From NCBI GenBank assembly GCA_026874595.1, contig CM049316.1:39810695-39874694 (forward strand): a DNA stretch of 64,000 nt, in the 5' to 3' direction. The notes under the pieces are model-generated. The model did no database searches. It was not told the origin of the DNA and saw only the letters and a program-made list of their open reading frames with translations. Shown one piece after another: positions 11,820-21,872 of this stretch; position 1 is the first letter of the stretch; the number at the start of each line of letters is the position of its first letter. Origin of the DNA: Sipunculus nudus (taxonomy: Eukaryota > Annelida > Sipuncula > Golfingiida > Sipunculidae). A program made the translations under genes and the position numbers.

Positions 11820-12580
11820 TATAACATACAAAACAAATGGTGGCGCCACCTGCAGCCATTTTTGCACAGTGTCCATCTGTTCATCTGCCTTGGTTTAAAA
11901 TCACTCATATCTCTGCAGTGGTTTGACTAATTCACCTGAAATTCGGCATGCGTGTACATCCCGCATAGCTTTCTTGTTTTTATGACAGGTGGCGCCACCG
12001 ACATTCACGTTCACGCTGTAGACATCCATGCTTATATCTCCGGAATCTTTCGTCCAATCAGGAAAATAAATTACACAAATATAGCCCTTGGATAGCTTTA
12101 TAGCATACACAAGAATGGTGGCGCCACCTGCGGCCATTTTTGCACAGCGAACATCTGTTTGTCTGCCTTGGGTTAAAATCACTCATATTTCTGTAGTGGT
12201 TTGACCAAATTACCTGTAGTTCGGCATGCATTTACATCCTGGATAGCTTTCTTGATTTTATTACATGTGGCGCCACCTACATTCACGTTCACGCTGCAGA
12301 CATCCAAGCTCATATCTCGGGAACCGTTCGACCAATCAGGAAAAACATTTTACACAAATGTGACCCTTGGATAGCTTTTTAACATACACAAAAATGGTGG
12401 CGCCACCTGCAGCCATTTTTGCACAGCGTCCATCTGTTTGTCTGCTGTGGGATAAAATCATTAATATCTCTGCAGTGGTTTGACTTTTCAACCTGAAATT
12501 TTGCATGTGTATACATCTTGGATAGTTTCTCGTTCAAATAACAGGTGGCGCCACCTACAATCATGTTTACGTGACAGACA
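11820..12580 (+). repeat. Dimeric ~280-bp array in E2
   Basis: Two related half-units alternate. Type A follows GCGCCACCTGCAGCCATTTTTG-like sequence at 11838, 12117 and 12397. Type B has GCGCCACCTACATTCACG-like sequence at 11988, 12267 and 12544. The A-A and B-B spacing is 277-280 bp, and each half-unit contains the GGTGGCGCCACC palindrome. An older single unit lies at about 11412-11520 and another at 12720-12810. Confidence 0.85.
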
Positions 12581-12707
12581 TCCATTCTAATGTGTAACAC
12601 ATGTAACTCTATTTCCCCTTGCCACTCAACCCATGCCTCACTTAACCCGTCCTACTCTGATTTTGGCGGATACACGTAGTCGCTTGTCGACTACCCGCAT
12701 ATTCTAG
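12581..12707 (+). mobile_element. 127-bp Helitron-like segment in E2
   Basis: Second copy of the 2861-2985 segment. It starts TC after A and ends CTAG before T. Its hairpin is a perfect 7-bp stem: GTAGTCGCTTGTCGACTAC at 12676-12694. Right of CTAG the ordinary E2 repeat resumes. Confidence 0.5.
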
Positions 12708-12978
12708 TTTTCAGGAGGGATTTGATATATCAGTCTGAATTTGGGCATATGTATATATCTCTGATAGCTTTGTTGTATACAAGACTGGTGGTGGCAGCTA
12801 CAATAATTATTGTGCTGTGTGCACCCATGCCACACAGTGATGTTTGTGTAATTGTTTCTTATTCAAAATTATTAGTACTTGCATTGTTCATATACATGAG
12901 AAGTAATGGTCCAGCATTGAAGCATTATTCCTGGTGTATTTCCCAATGCACAGGTTCGCATAAGGCCTGTAGGCCTTG

Positions 12979-13053
12979 TTTTTTTGTGAGACCAAAAATA
13001 GTCTTGACTTCCAAGGTTAATATCCAAAACTTAATACAAATAAAAAATTAAGT
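12979..13053 (+). repeat. Copy I of the duplicated locus (right part)
   Basis: Matches 16925-16995 (GTGAGACCAAAA, CAAAGGTTAATATCC, AAAAATTAA) and is continuous with copy I across E2. Confidence 0.85.
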
Positions 13054-13121
13054 AGTCTGTATAAATGATTCTTAATAGTTTGTGCTCGAATGCTGGCGAA
13101 TGTGTTCCAATTATTATATTT

Positions 13122-13665
13122 ATGAACCACATTCAGGCCCAGGCACACATTAAAACATGAGACATATGTTGATTGATAATGGACCCCACTGGGGCCAAAA
13201 GATTTATTAATTATCCCGCACCCCAAAAATGACAAAACAATATCATATAAGTAATAAAACACAGGTATGGTGGGGTCAAAACCACCACATATCAAGTACA
13301 AGTACATGTATAAGACACATCAAAATAAAAAAATCAGTCATGGAGGAGAAAGGGGCGGATGGGGGTTAATAGTAGCAGTGGTGCAAGCAGGAGAAGAGGC
13401 TGGGTCAAAGCTGTCCTCTGGTGGGTATGACCTATGTGCTCGGACTGGAATCCCATTGTTCAGCCAGTCATCCTGGCTTGATGGCTTCTCTCGGAGGGTA
13501 AAGTACCGGGTAAGCACAAACAGGTCATGGACACCAGATATAACCTTGGCGGACAGCACATGACAATAAACCACCCATGCAGTGCACTCGCACTGGTAAA
13601 CAAGGGGGGTACAAGAAATAGGACCTGTATGTTCTCATAAAAGTGTTTTGCCATGTAGACAAAAC
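13122..13665 (-). mobile_element. 544-bp insertion with a coding-like minus-strand tail
   Basis: Absent from copy I, where the site reads straight through at about 6515-6520. ATATTT flanks both sides (13116-13121 and 13666-13671), a candidate 6-bp target duplication. On the minus strand a frame is open from about 13640 to a stop at 13338 (about 100 codons, with WVVYCHVLSAKVISGVHDLF and a Pro/Ser-rich end), and an AATAAA lies further downstream at about 13202-13207. This looks like the 3' end of a transcript. No family was recognised, no poly(A) was seen, and the coding claim is weak. Confidence 0.45.
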
Positions 13666-14538
13666 ATATTTTTCTCCTATATATATGACATATTATCTCG
13701 TACGTACGACATATTATTTCTAGACGTCAAGAAGACCAGTTGATTGTAATGATAAGTAATTTATGATGATTAAATGGGTTCATTTACTCTCATTTGTCAG
13801 TGGGAACTGCCATTAATTGTATCGAAGTTAGGCTAATGCTGTCATTACACTGATGATATTGTACAATTGCAAATATATTAGGAAGGACATGATTTTTTAC
13901 TGAGTATACGGGTTGTTTATCAAGCAATTACTCTTCAGGGGATGGGCTGGTTTATTATTTGTTATTTAAGTGGTTAACATTCAATGAAAAATGCTTGAAC
14001 TTTAAACGCGACAGTGGAGTTGAGTTTATACAAGACCAAGTACCCTTGTAAGGACCACGGACTCACAGTGTCACTCTGTACGGTGAACCTATACCAGCTA
14101 TTAAAATTTTACTAATTACTGAATATTCCTGTTTATGTGGAAAAGGTAACGTGTGTTAATAAATGTGAGGCGATGTAATGCCTGAATTGATCTTAGAATT
14201 TTTTAAACAGTCGCACAAAGGAGCATGGAGAAATGAAATTGGGGTATGCAGGGGAAGGGGGGGGGGGGTTATGAGAAGATAGCCTCGTCCATGAGTATAC
14301 TATATGTGGAATTTCCATTTACCTGTGTGCGTTGCTTGTGTGGGTGCTTGTGGGTGTTTGTTCACAGCAATGACTCGCGCAATCATGAACATACGTACGT
14401 ACGTACGACTTTCTAGGGGTAGTATCACAGACTGCACACCGGCTGTTGATATATACTTACAAGTAATATATATGTCAAATAATGCGTGTTATCACCCTAA
14501 CTGTGCAACATTCCCTTCTTACTTTTTTTCAAATATAA

Positions 14539-14541
<3 letters not shown>

Positions 14542-14591
<50 letters not shown>
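14542..14591. repeat. (TA)n microsatellite
   Basis: 50 nt of perfect TA repeat, orthologous in position to 7690-7738. Confidence 0.95.
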
Positions 14592-14593
<2 letters not shown>

Positions 14594-14678
14594 AAAGGAT
14601 ATATTTCGACAATGTGCTTATATTCGAAATTGACCTGACTATGAACTAGATTTATGAAAATTATGTTAAGTGGCAATT

Positions 14679-14827
14679 AAGGTAGTTAATTGTTTGTAGC
14701 CAAACACGGGGACCCGACCGAAGGAGGGGGTAGCGTTTCGCTTCACCGATCCTTTATTACTATTGTTGCCACTTGGCAAAGTGAAAACACGCCAGTTGCT
14801 CGGTCGCCGTGGTACAAGCAAAAGCAA
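14679..14827 (+). repeat. Split direct repeat A1
   Basis: About 150 bp, from AAGGTAGTTAATTG to ACAAGCAAAAGCAA, closely matching A2 at 16144-16292. The pair is diverged by substitutions and small indels. Confidence 0.85.
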
Positions 14828-14839
14828 AAAAATATATTA

Positions 14840-15047
14840 CAATTTTATGTGTAGTGCCGAACACGTCGCAAGGGCCAAAAACCCGGCCGCCGACGCCTTG
14901 TCTCGCGGGCAAATTGCGAGGTTTAAAGCACTTAATCCACAGGCTAATGAGCACATGACAGAGTTTGGGCGTATCCCCTTTGATGTTAAACGAAGGGGTA
15001 GTGGTAACTTACTTAATTTTCTTAAACGTATACCAGTTTATTTCAGA
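14840..15047 (+). pseudogene. C-terminal end of RT/RNase H, DIRS-like
   Basis: A short frame reads HVARAKNPAADALSRGQ followed by RFKALNPQAN. The ADALSRGQ motif and following R-F-x-x-L-x-P-x-A spacing are typical of the end of the RNase H domain in DIRS-like polyproteins. Only about 60 residues remain, and everything upstream is replaced by repeat A1, so no enzyme can be made. The tyrosine recombinase relic follows, the usual gene order in this group. Confidence 0.75.
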
Positions 15048-15081
15048 TGACAGTCGACTGCTACAAAGCGAGGCCAGAGAG

Positions 15082-15990
15082 CTGGTGAGAGGAGCCCTTT
15101 AATCATCCACCAGACGGACATATGAAGTAAGACAGAGACAGTATTTGGACGTTTGTGTGAGATATAATCTAAGAGCTGTACCGGCATCGGAGGACACGCT
15201 CCTCATGTTTAAAGCTTGGTTGCATCCACGCTCTCTTAAGCATAGCACTGTGTCCGTATATCTGGCTGCAGTTAGATCATTACATATTGAAGAAGGTCAT
15301 TTTAGTCCACTTACTGACGCCCTCAGGGTTAAGATGGCGCTTTGTGCCATCAAAACTATTAGCGGCCCACCGTCAAGAAAACTGCCGATAACATATAATA
15401 TCATTTACCGTCTATTAAAGGTCATTACTAATTCTTATCAACACAAACTGTTGTGGTCAGGGATGACCTTGGCATATTACGCCTGTTTGAGAGCAGCTGT
15501 ATTTACTGTGTCTGGGAGTTTTGATCACAGACGCCACCTTTCATTAGGTAGTTTACAAATATTAAATTCGCCGTCATTGCATATGAGACTGCATTTAAAA
15601 CAATCCAAAACGGACCGGCACTGCCATGGCGTCGACATGTACATTGGCTGCTCTCAATCACAGGTTTGAGCAGTGTGTGCAATGATCCAGTACTTACAGG
15701 TGAGAAATTGCTTGCCTCAAAATTGTGCCACAGATGCCCTTTATCGGTTCCAAAACAATGTTATCTTGTCAAAGTGATTATTCTCAAGTCAAATGCGTTT
15801 GCTACTGGCGGCCGCGGGATTAACTGGGAATTTCTCCGGTCACTCAATGCGTCGGGGTTACGCCACTGATGCTGCCGCGGTACAGCTTCGGGACTGGGAG
15901 ATTAAACTCGATTAGAACGCTGGAGAAGCCGTGTCTACCAATCATACATAGAAACACCCGCTTACATTAAAATCGGCATCGCTAACAGGG
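15082..15990 (+). pseudogene. Tyrosine recombinase relic of a DIRS-like element
   Basis: This enzyme would integrate the circular DNA copy of the element. The N-terminal SAM-like part (STRRTYEVRQRQYLDVC, then a VYLAAVRSLHIEEG stretch) is readable, but an in-frame TAA lies at 15100-15102. The catalytic domain is scattered over frames. The first catalytic Arg is in YYACLRAAVF (Arg codon at 15490). After a stop near 15669, the H-x-x-R box appears as FSGHSMRRGYATDAA (His codon at 15841). The terminal Tyr box is LERWRSRVYQSYIETP (15912 onward, likely Tyr codon at 15945) in yet another frame. All catalytic boxes remain recognisable but at least two frameshifts and the stop make it non-functional. 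Related full enzymes are usually 300-400 residues. Confidence 0.85.
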
Positions 15991-16056
15991 TAGCTAGCTA
16001 TTGTGACTCAAGACTCGCGGTATCTGGGCCTCAAAGTCAACCTTAGGTTGACTCGG

Positions 16057-16143
16057 GCTTTTATTCGGCCCTACGAACCGCCGATATCTATTAAAGGTCT
16101 GGCTCTGAGGCAAAAAAATGTGCGAGAAATGCGTGAAATGGCT
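16057..16143 (+). repeat. Split direct repeat B1
   Basis: Matches B2 (16443-16552) through GCTTTTATTC, CGCCGATATCTATTAAAGG, CTCTGAGGC and GTGCGAGAAATGCGTGAA. It ends in GGCT and passes directly into A2. Confidence 0.8.
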
Positions 16144-16292
16144 AAGGTAGTTAATTGTTTTTTTAGCCAACCACGGGGACCCGTCCGAGGGAGGGGAGTA
16201 GCGTCACGCTTCATCGATCCTTTACTATTGTTACCACTTGGCAAAGTGAAAACACGCCAGTTGCTCGGTTGCCGTGGTACAAGCAAAAGCAA
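16144..16292 (+). repeat. Split direct repeat A2
   Basis: Second copy of A1. The B1/A2 joint resembles the element's right end joined to its left end, as in a circular intermediate. Confidence 0.85.
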
Positions 16293-16442
16293 TAAAACCA
16301 CCCATGCCCCCCCCCCCCCCCCCCAGCTATTCCACTGCGGCTCATTGCACACATTTCGTATATCATTTCCCCCAATACTTCCGTGTTATGATTTTTGGTT
16401 CCTTTGCACTTTGTATTGTATGCACCATTCTTTGTTAGCCGA

Positions 16443-16552
16443 GCTTTTATTCACCCCTACCAAACGCCGATATCTATTAAAGGTCTAGCTCTGAGGCCCA
16501 AAATATTTCAGAATCCTTTTTTTTTAATGTGCGAGAAATGCGTGAAGTGGCT
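16443..16552 (+). repeat. Split direct repeat B2
   Basis: Right-terminal copy of B with a small T-rich insertion relative to B1. It ends at the AAGT joint with the host sequence. Confidence 0.8.
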
Positions 16553-16640
16553 AAGTAATGTTACATAATGCGTGTTCTCACCCTTTTTATACAAAATTCC
16601 CTTCCCATGCTAACCGCTGGATCACCGTTACGTTATTGTT

Positions 16641-16661
16641 TTGTGTGTGTGTGTGTGTGTG
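16641..16661. repeat. (TG)n microsatellite
   Basis: About 20 nt of TG repeat. Copy I has a much shorter tract at the same place (about 7911-7920). Confidence 0.9.
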
Positions 16662-16995
16662 GGTTTGTAAATACCGTCATTCGGGGACTTGTTTAAGGTT
16701 TTAGAGCAACACCCGGGGACTTTCGACGACCGGGGACGTTCCCGTTCGTAATTACGTTTTCTCTATATATATAACCCGTCACGTGGAGACATCAGGTGTT
16801 AAAAACTCAATATGTCCCCGGTTATCACATTTTTGGTTTGTGTGTTTACCCGCTGTCTTAACTGTAGGACAAACTGAGATCGGTTCCTACTTAGATAAGT
16901 TTTGCATTCTTCAAAGCGGTTTTTTTTTGTGAGACCAAAATTAGTCATGACTTCAAAGGTTAATATCCAAAACTAAATACAATTAAAAATTAAAT

Positions 16996-17944
16996 TTTAC
17001 GATAAAACTTTAATACTTTTGAATCTATGATTTTATATAAATATAGATTCCTATTGGATATAAATCAAACTAATATATACATTACACCTTCGATATTAGA
17101 AGGGGATTTATTCACTTGAATAAATTCAATGAAAAAAACCCAAAATTTCAAATTAATATAAATTAAAGTGCTTTCGCTAGTCTTGGATGTTAACAAATAA
17201 TTTGATAAAGTTCGTGTGTTTCTGCAGTTGAAACACAATGTTTGTCATTTAAAGGGACAAAAAAAAGTCCCCGGTTCACACACGATACAAGTAAGGGTGT
17301 GTGTGTGTGTGTGTGTGTGAAAAGACATTAGTAATATCATTGTAATCACTGTAAAGTGGCGTCTATCACATTTTTAACAAGATAAAATATCAAGACGTGC
17401 AAGAAACACAACTGTGGTACTGTAACAGGTGGAGATTCAAATGCCGGGCTATCCTGAAACTTCATCAAAATCCGTTAATAACTTTTTGATTATTGTTGCT
17501 AACAGACAACACACAGACAAACCAACGCCGGCAAAAACAAAGCCCCCGATTTTAGATTGTAGGAGAGTTTAAATTAATTGCTCTTAATGATCAGTTATGG
17601 GCAGGTTCATGATTCATATATTATGAAACGAAGTGCGTTATCTCAGTTTTCAACTGCATGCCGTTTAGAGATATCGAGAAACATTAAGAAAGATAATGCG
17701 CTCATATGAGCCATATCTACGTGAACCACATCTTAGTTCTTATAATCAGACCGATCTGAGGTAGAGATGTTACCATCACGTAGGCCTGACTTATGACGAA
17801 ATGACTTGTATTAGAATTCCGTTTTCTTCCGTTACAGATTGAAACTAACACGGCCATGACCGAAATATTTTGTCTACTACACCGAGCCTTGTTCCATAAA
17901 TCTTGTTCATAGGTAAATTTCGAACATAAAATACCTAGAAGAAC
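16996..17944. other. Unassigned sequence, no gene recognised
   Basis: AT-rich. It holds a (TG)n tract at 17297-17319. I see no protein frame, RNA gene or repeat family I can name. Confidence 0.4.
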
Positions 17945-18125
17945 GGGGGGGGGGGGGGGGGGGATGATGAATAGTTAGGGTGGTAACGCACATTATTCAA
18001 CTCATATACTGATTGTGAGTATATCAGTTAACCGCGGATGTGCAGTGTGTGGATCATACCCCTGAGACTAAACACCAGGTCGTACGTACAAGATAGTATG
18101 TCGTACGTACGCGATAATTTGTCGT
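17945..18125 (-). repeat. Inverted fragment of the duplicated locus
   Basis: It begins with a 19-nt G-run (17945-17963). Read on the minus strand, the sequence matches the TAATGCGTGTTATCACCCTAAC region of copies I and II, then the GATCCACAGACTGCA and CGTACGTACG stretches. It is diverged and shortened. Confidence 0.6.
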
Positions 18126-19500
18126 AAGTAGTTTTTTTGTCTTTTACCAGCTTGCAGCAATAATCTTCCATAATTAACTCATTTTGGCTGAATACAAAAA
18201 TTCACCTAATCCATGCCGACATACGGGCTTGATATATACTGTTCACCAGCTTTATACGATTCTAGGATTCTGCGTGCATGTGTATGTTTACCATTACAAG
18301 ACCGAGGGACCAAAGGCAAAATATTAGTCGCTCACACGCGACAGTACTAAATAAGAGAAGAAATACGAAAGAAGAAACCAATAAAGAAGCTTGAAAACAA
18401 CCTTGATGTGTGAAGTAGGGCTAAACGGCCACCAGGTGGCGTGAGCCCGTTGTTTTTGTTTTGTTAATGATCGCGCCCATATGATATATATATCGGTGGG
18501 TGTGCAGCAGATAAAAAAATTCCACTGGTGTACATGAGTAAGCAAACGGTTTTAAAATGAATAATTTTGTGCATGTGTTAGTGACAGAGTGCGTATGATG
18601 GTGTGCGTGTACATGTATGTAAAAATAATTTTACAACACACATATGTATATAGCCTGATTTTTGGTAATAGTCTATTTTATATATAATAGGGATTAGTGA
18701 TGTGCCAATTAATATGGTATACCAATGATTGGTCGCTTTCTTTTAAAATCGATAAAACTGGTTTTACAATGTATAGTCGATCAGAAACGATTATGTATGT
18801 AGTCTTTATGCAACTAAGACTTTAACCAGAAAAAAAAGAAAGGACAATAGGACAAGAAAGAAAGGACAATAATTAGCAAACAGCATGAAATCTTAACCTT
18901 GTGCGGCAAACAGATGTCAACCACTTGGCCGTTACTTTAACCCTTAAGCAAAATGTTTAAGTCAGACTGAATTTAATTGTTTAACATTTTAGGCATAATT
19001 CGGTCTAGCAAATTTTATAGTACATAAAATAATCGATTAATAATAGATCATCGTTTTGCTTTCTTTCAATCATCGAATTCCGAACTTCTAAGTATTTATT
19101 TTTGTTGGGACATTCAAGTGTAGGTATACGAGGCATTGTAAAACATTTACTGAGTGTGCGAGTTAAAGTCTTGAATGATTGCGGGTGAATGCTCTATGAG
19201 TTGTGCGCGAAAACTGTGTGCAGGACCTTCTTAACACATGGACACCCCGAGCACGTGACTATAAGGCCCCAAAGGAATGAAGAGGCCTTTTGCACGAATA
19301 TTTACATTGATTTATGAAACGCTCAAGAAAATGTTGATCATTTTAAAGAAAGAAAGCCTCTTTAACAAGTTATACCGTTTTATTCATTTTATTACAGTAT
19401 TATTCAATTTTTGTTCGTGCAAAGAACATGTTCAATAGTTTATACACAGTGTTAATACCGCATTCCAGTCGTTCCTTTTCTCATGAGCTCTCTATGAAAA
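18126..19500. other. Unassigned sequence, no gene recognised
   Basis: AT-rich spacer. No frame above about 75 codons and none protein-like. The stretch at about 18290-18480 shows weak similarity in layout to 21650-21830 (a GTGTGAAGTA...GGCGTG pattern), possibly a diverged repeat. Confidence 0.35.
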
Positions 19501-20332
19501 ATTAAACTTGCCTCACGCCAAGAGGGCCATTGATTGAAATGATAAATGAATAATGATGTTTAAATGGGTTCATTAACTCGGATTTGTCGAGGGAAACTTC
19601 GGTTAATTGTATCGATGTTATGAAAATTTTGTCATTATACCAGGGACGTAGCCAGGATTGAGGGAGGGGAGGGGGGCATGATCAGTTGCGGAGCCAGAAA
19701 TTCGAAAACCGGGGGGGGGGGGGGGGGGGGGGCGCTAATATGCATATATGGGTACTATGAAAACAGTTATATATACGTGTATATCCACCTAATACATATA
19801 TATATATTTTCATTGTTGTTATTATTATTATTATTAATAAAATTATAATTTTCAAACGAGTCAATGGCGCAAAGGCGCATTTACATTTGTAACTTGCAAA
19901 TTATTATCTTTTAAATGTAATGGTCGGAGTGAAATAACTGTTATGTTGAGGTCTTATGGTAAACTCTACCGGGTTTCGTGGTCTCGACAGCAAACAGGAC
20001 TCCTAAGAGCACAGACCGCGAGTTCGAGTACCGGTGTCACCAGACCCGTGTGATTGTTAAGGTTCGACCCTATAACCAGGGCCTGTTGTTCTGCAGCTGT
20101 TCTGCAGCTGATCATAAATATCCTTATACTAAACTAATAAATTTGAAAGTAATAAACTGCAGATAACTTTAATAACATCTATTTAATAATTAATAAAAAA
20201 TATATTAAAAAAAAACAAAAATTAATCACGAAAATTGGGAAATTAGATAAAATGAGATATATTGCAGCTCAACAGTGGGCCGGTGCCGAAGGTGCCAATT
20301 CTGGATCTGCCGCTGATAACAAAGGCAATTTA

Positions 20333-20371
<39 letters not shown>

Positions 20372-20985
20372 AGTATTAGATTAGGTGAAACTTCGAAAGG
20401 ACGGCGAGTACTGGATGCGACCGGGGGGGGGGGGGCCATGGCCCCCTGCGGCCCCCCTCTGGCTACGTCCCTGATTATACAGATGATATTCTTTGTGTAT
20501 ACAATTGCACAGATATGAGGATAGATTATGTACTGAGTATACGGGTTTGTTTTTCAAGCAATTTCTCTTTAACCCTCAGGGGAAGGGCTGGTGTATAATT
20601 TGTTATTTAAGTGGTTAACAGTCTATAAAAAAGCTTGAATTTCATGTAATTTATTCCCCACCAAGTACCCTTGTAAGGACCGCGGACTCGCGGTTTCACT
20701 GTGAACGGTGTACCTTTACCAGCTTTTCAAATTGTACTGCTAACTGAATATTCCTGTTTGTGTGGAAAAGATAATGTGGGGCGTTGTACAGCCTGAATTG
20801 ATATGATATGATATTTTTTAAACAGTTGCACAAAGGAGTTGGAGAAATGTAATGGGGGTATGCTGGGGAAGTGAGGGGGGTATGAGAAGTATAATATATG
20901 GAATTTCCATTTAACTGCGTGTGTTGCTTGTTTGGGTGTGTGTTTGTGTGTGTTTGTTCACAGCAATCACTCACGCAATCATGAA
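19501..20985 (+). repeat. Copy III of the duplicated locus (partial)
   Basis: Matches 6580-7210 and 13730-14390 over the GGTTCATTAACTC, TGAGTATACGGG, GTTATTTAAGTGGTTAACA, CAAGTACCCTTGTAAGGACC and CTGTTTGTGTGGAAAAG stretches. It is more diverged than I and II are from each other, and is interrupted by the TIR element at 19641-20473. Confidence 0.75.
19641..20473. mobile_element. 833-bp hAT-like TIR element (MITE)
   Basis: The ends are inverted repeats, CAGGGACGTAGCCAG at the left and CTGGCTACGTCCCTG at the right. ATTATAC flanks both sides (19634-19640 and 20474-20480). Copies I and II lack the insert at about 6697 and 13841, confirming the boundaries. CAGGG...CCCTG ends suit the hAT superfamily, but hAT target duplications are normally 8 bp and only 7 are seen. 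It has no transposase. The interior has a 22-nt G-run (19711-19732), a 13-nt G-run (20423-20435) and a TA tract (20345-20371). Confidence 0.8.
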
Positions 20986-21872
20986 CAGAATCTCATGAAA
21001 TGTTACCTAAATTTTGGGACTGGGCATATCGAGGTGTGCATCAAGCACATTCTCTCGATAAAGGATGTTCATCATTGAAAATTCACAAATGCACGAATGA
21101 ATCTGGATATATGGGCCAAATATAAGTGAATGCATACAAGGTCCAGCCTCACGCGCCGCACAGCGTGGCCTGGTCATCTTTTCAGGTCACGATGGAAGTG
21201 GCTGTGCCTATTGGTTATCCGCAATACGGCTTTTGAACACCAGTAATTTCAATTTATGAACTAAAAGCTTAGGGATTTCAATGTTCGCAAAGCGTCGTTG
21301 AAATGTGTGTTTTTATTTCTGATCTGAACAGAAGCGGATCCAGGGCGAGGGTCAAGAGGGGCAGAACTAAAGAAATAAAACACTCAGATGGAGATTACAA
21401 GGATTTATTTTGAATATTGGTGTAACGATTTGCAAAAATACCATATACAAAATACCTGACCGTTGTTATTATGGCCATAATATGATTCCCGATTCCTAGA
21501 GCCAAGAATTTGGATTATACAGTTTGATATTAATTGCCATTTCTATAATAAATCCGCGTTGATTCAAATGCCTCATCCAGGAGATATATAACCCATAACT
21601 CAAATGACTGAGGATTACCCTTCAGCACTTATCCCATTTGTTTACTTTCCATAACAAGACTGCATGACATGAGGCCCGATCTTGTATGCACAACTTCAAA
21701 ACGAGAATAAGAGACATGGAAGGAGAAACATAAAAGAAACAACGGTCGGAAACTAGAAAAAAAGTCTGATTTGTGAAGTAACGCGGAACCACCGTCATTT
21801 TTGGCGTGTGCGGTATGTTTTTATTTTGCGGTGGATTGACATATCATACTATCTCGTGCTTAAGGCATATTG
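20986..21872. other. Unassigned sequence, no gene recognised
   Basis: No tandem structure and no protein-like frame. It ends at a palindrome that abuts the 122-bp array. Confidence 0.4.

Larger units (their letters stand above)
8183..12978 (+). mobile_element. Element E2, 4.8-kb Helentron-like composite
   Basis: The insertion is proven by the duplicated locus: copy II reads without a break through the T-run at about 16920-16929, while copy I is split between the T-runs at 8182 and 12979. The ends carry an 11-bp inverted repeat, GCGAACCTGTG (8185-8195) and CACAGGTTCGC (12949-12959). A perfect 7-bp-stem hairpin, AAGGCCTGTAGGCCTT (12962-12977), precedes the right T-run. A GTCGTCCGG-rich block follows the 5' end, as in E1. 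The core has three kinds of repeat: diverged units at 8250-10550, short minisatellites at 10620-11215 and a dimeric 280-bp array at 11820-12580. No enzyme is encoded. Confidence 0.8.
14672..16556 (+). mobile_element. Deleted DIRS-like (Ngaro/PAT-type) YR retrotransposon
   Basis: Copy I holds the empty site: GTTAAGTAATGTAACATAATGCG at 7812-7834, which here is split at AAGT. The structure is A1 (14679-14827), a coding relic, B1 (16057-16143), A2 (16144-16292) and B2 (16443-16552). That is the split-direct-repeat pattern A1...B1-A2-B2 known for the Ngaro and PAT groups of DIRS-like elements. There is no long target duplication, as expected for integration by a tyrosine recombinase. A1 runs straight into the end of an RNase H domain, so the capsid-like region, reverse transcriptase and most of RNase H are deleted. 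A poly-C tract (16307-16324) lies between A2 and B2. Confidence 0.85.
13054..16995 (+). repeat. Copy II of the duplicated locus, with two insertions
   Basis: Net of the insert at 13122-13665 and the DIRS-like element at 14672-16556, about 1.5 kb remains. That agrees with copy I after removing its 252-bp internal duplication. The flanks of each insertion align with uninterrupted sequence in copy I. Confidence 0.85.

Noticed and set aside
19955-20080. tRNA-like or SINE-like stretch inside the hAT-like MITE
   Set aside because: GAGTTCGAGTACC resembles a B box, but no convincing A box, cloverleaf or 3' tail was found.
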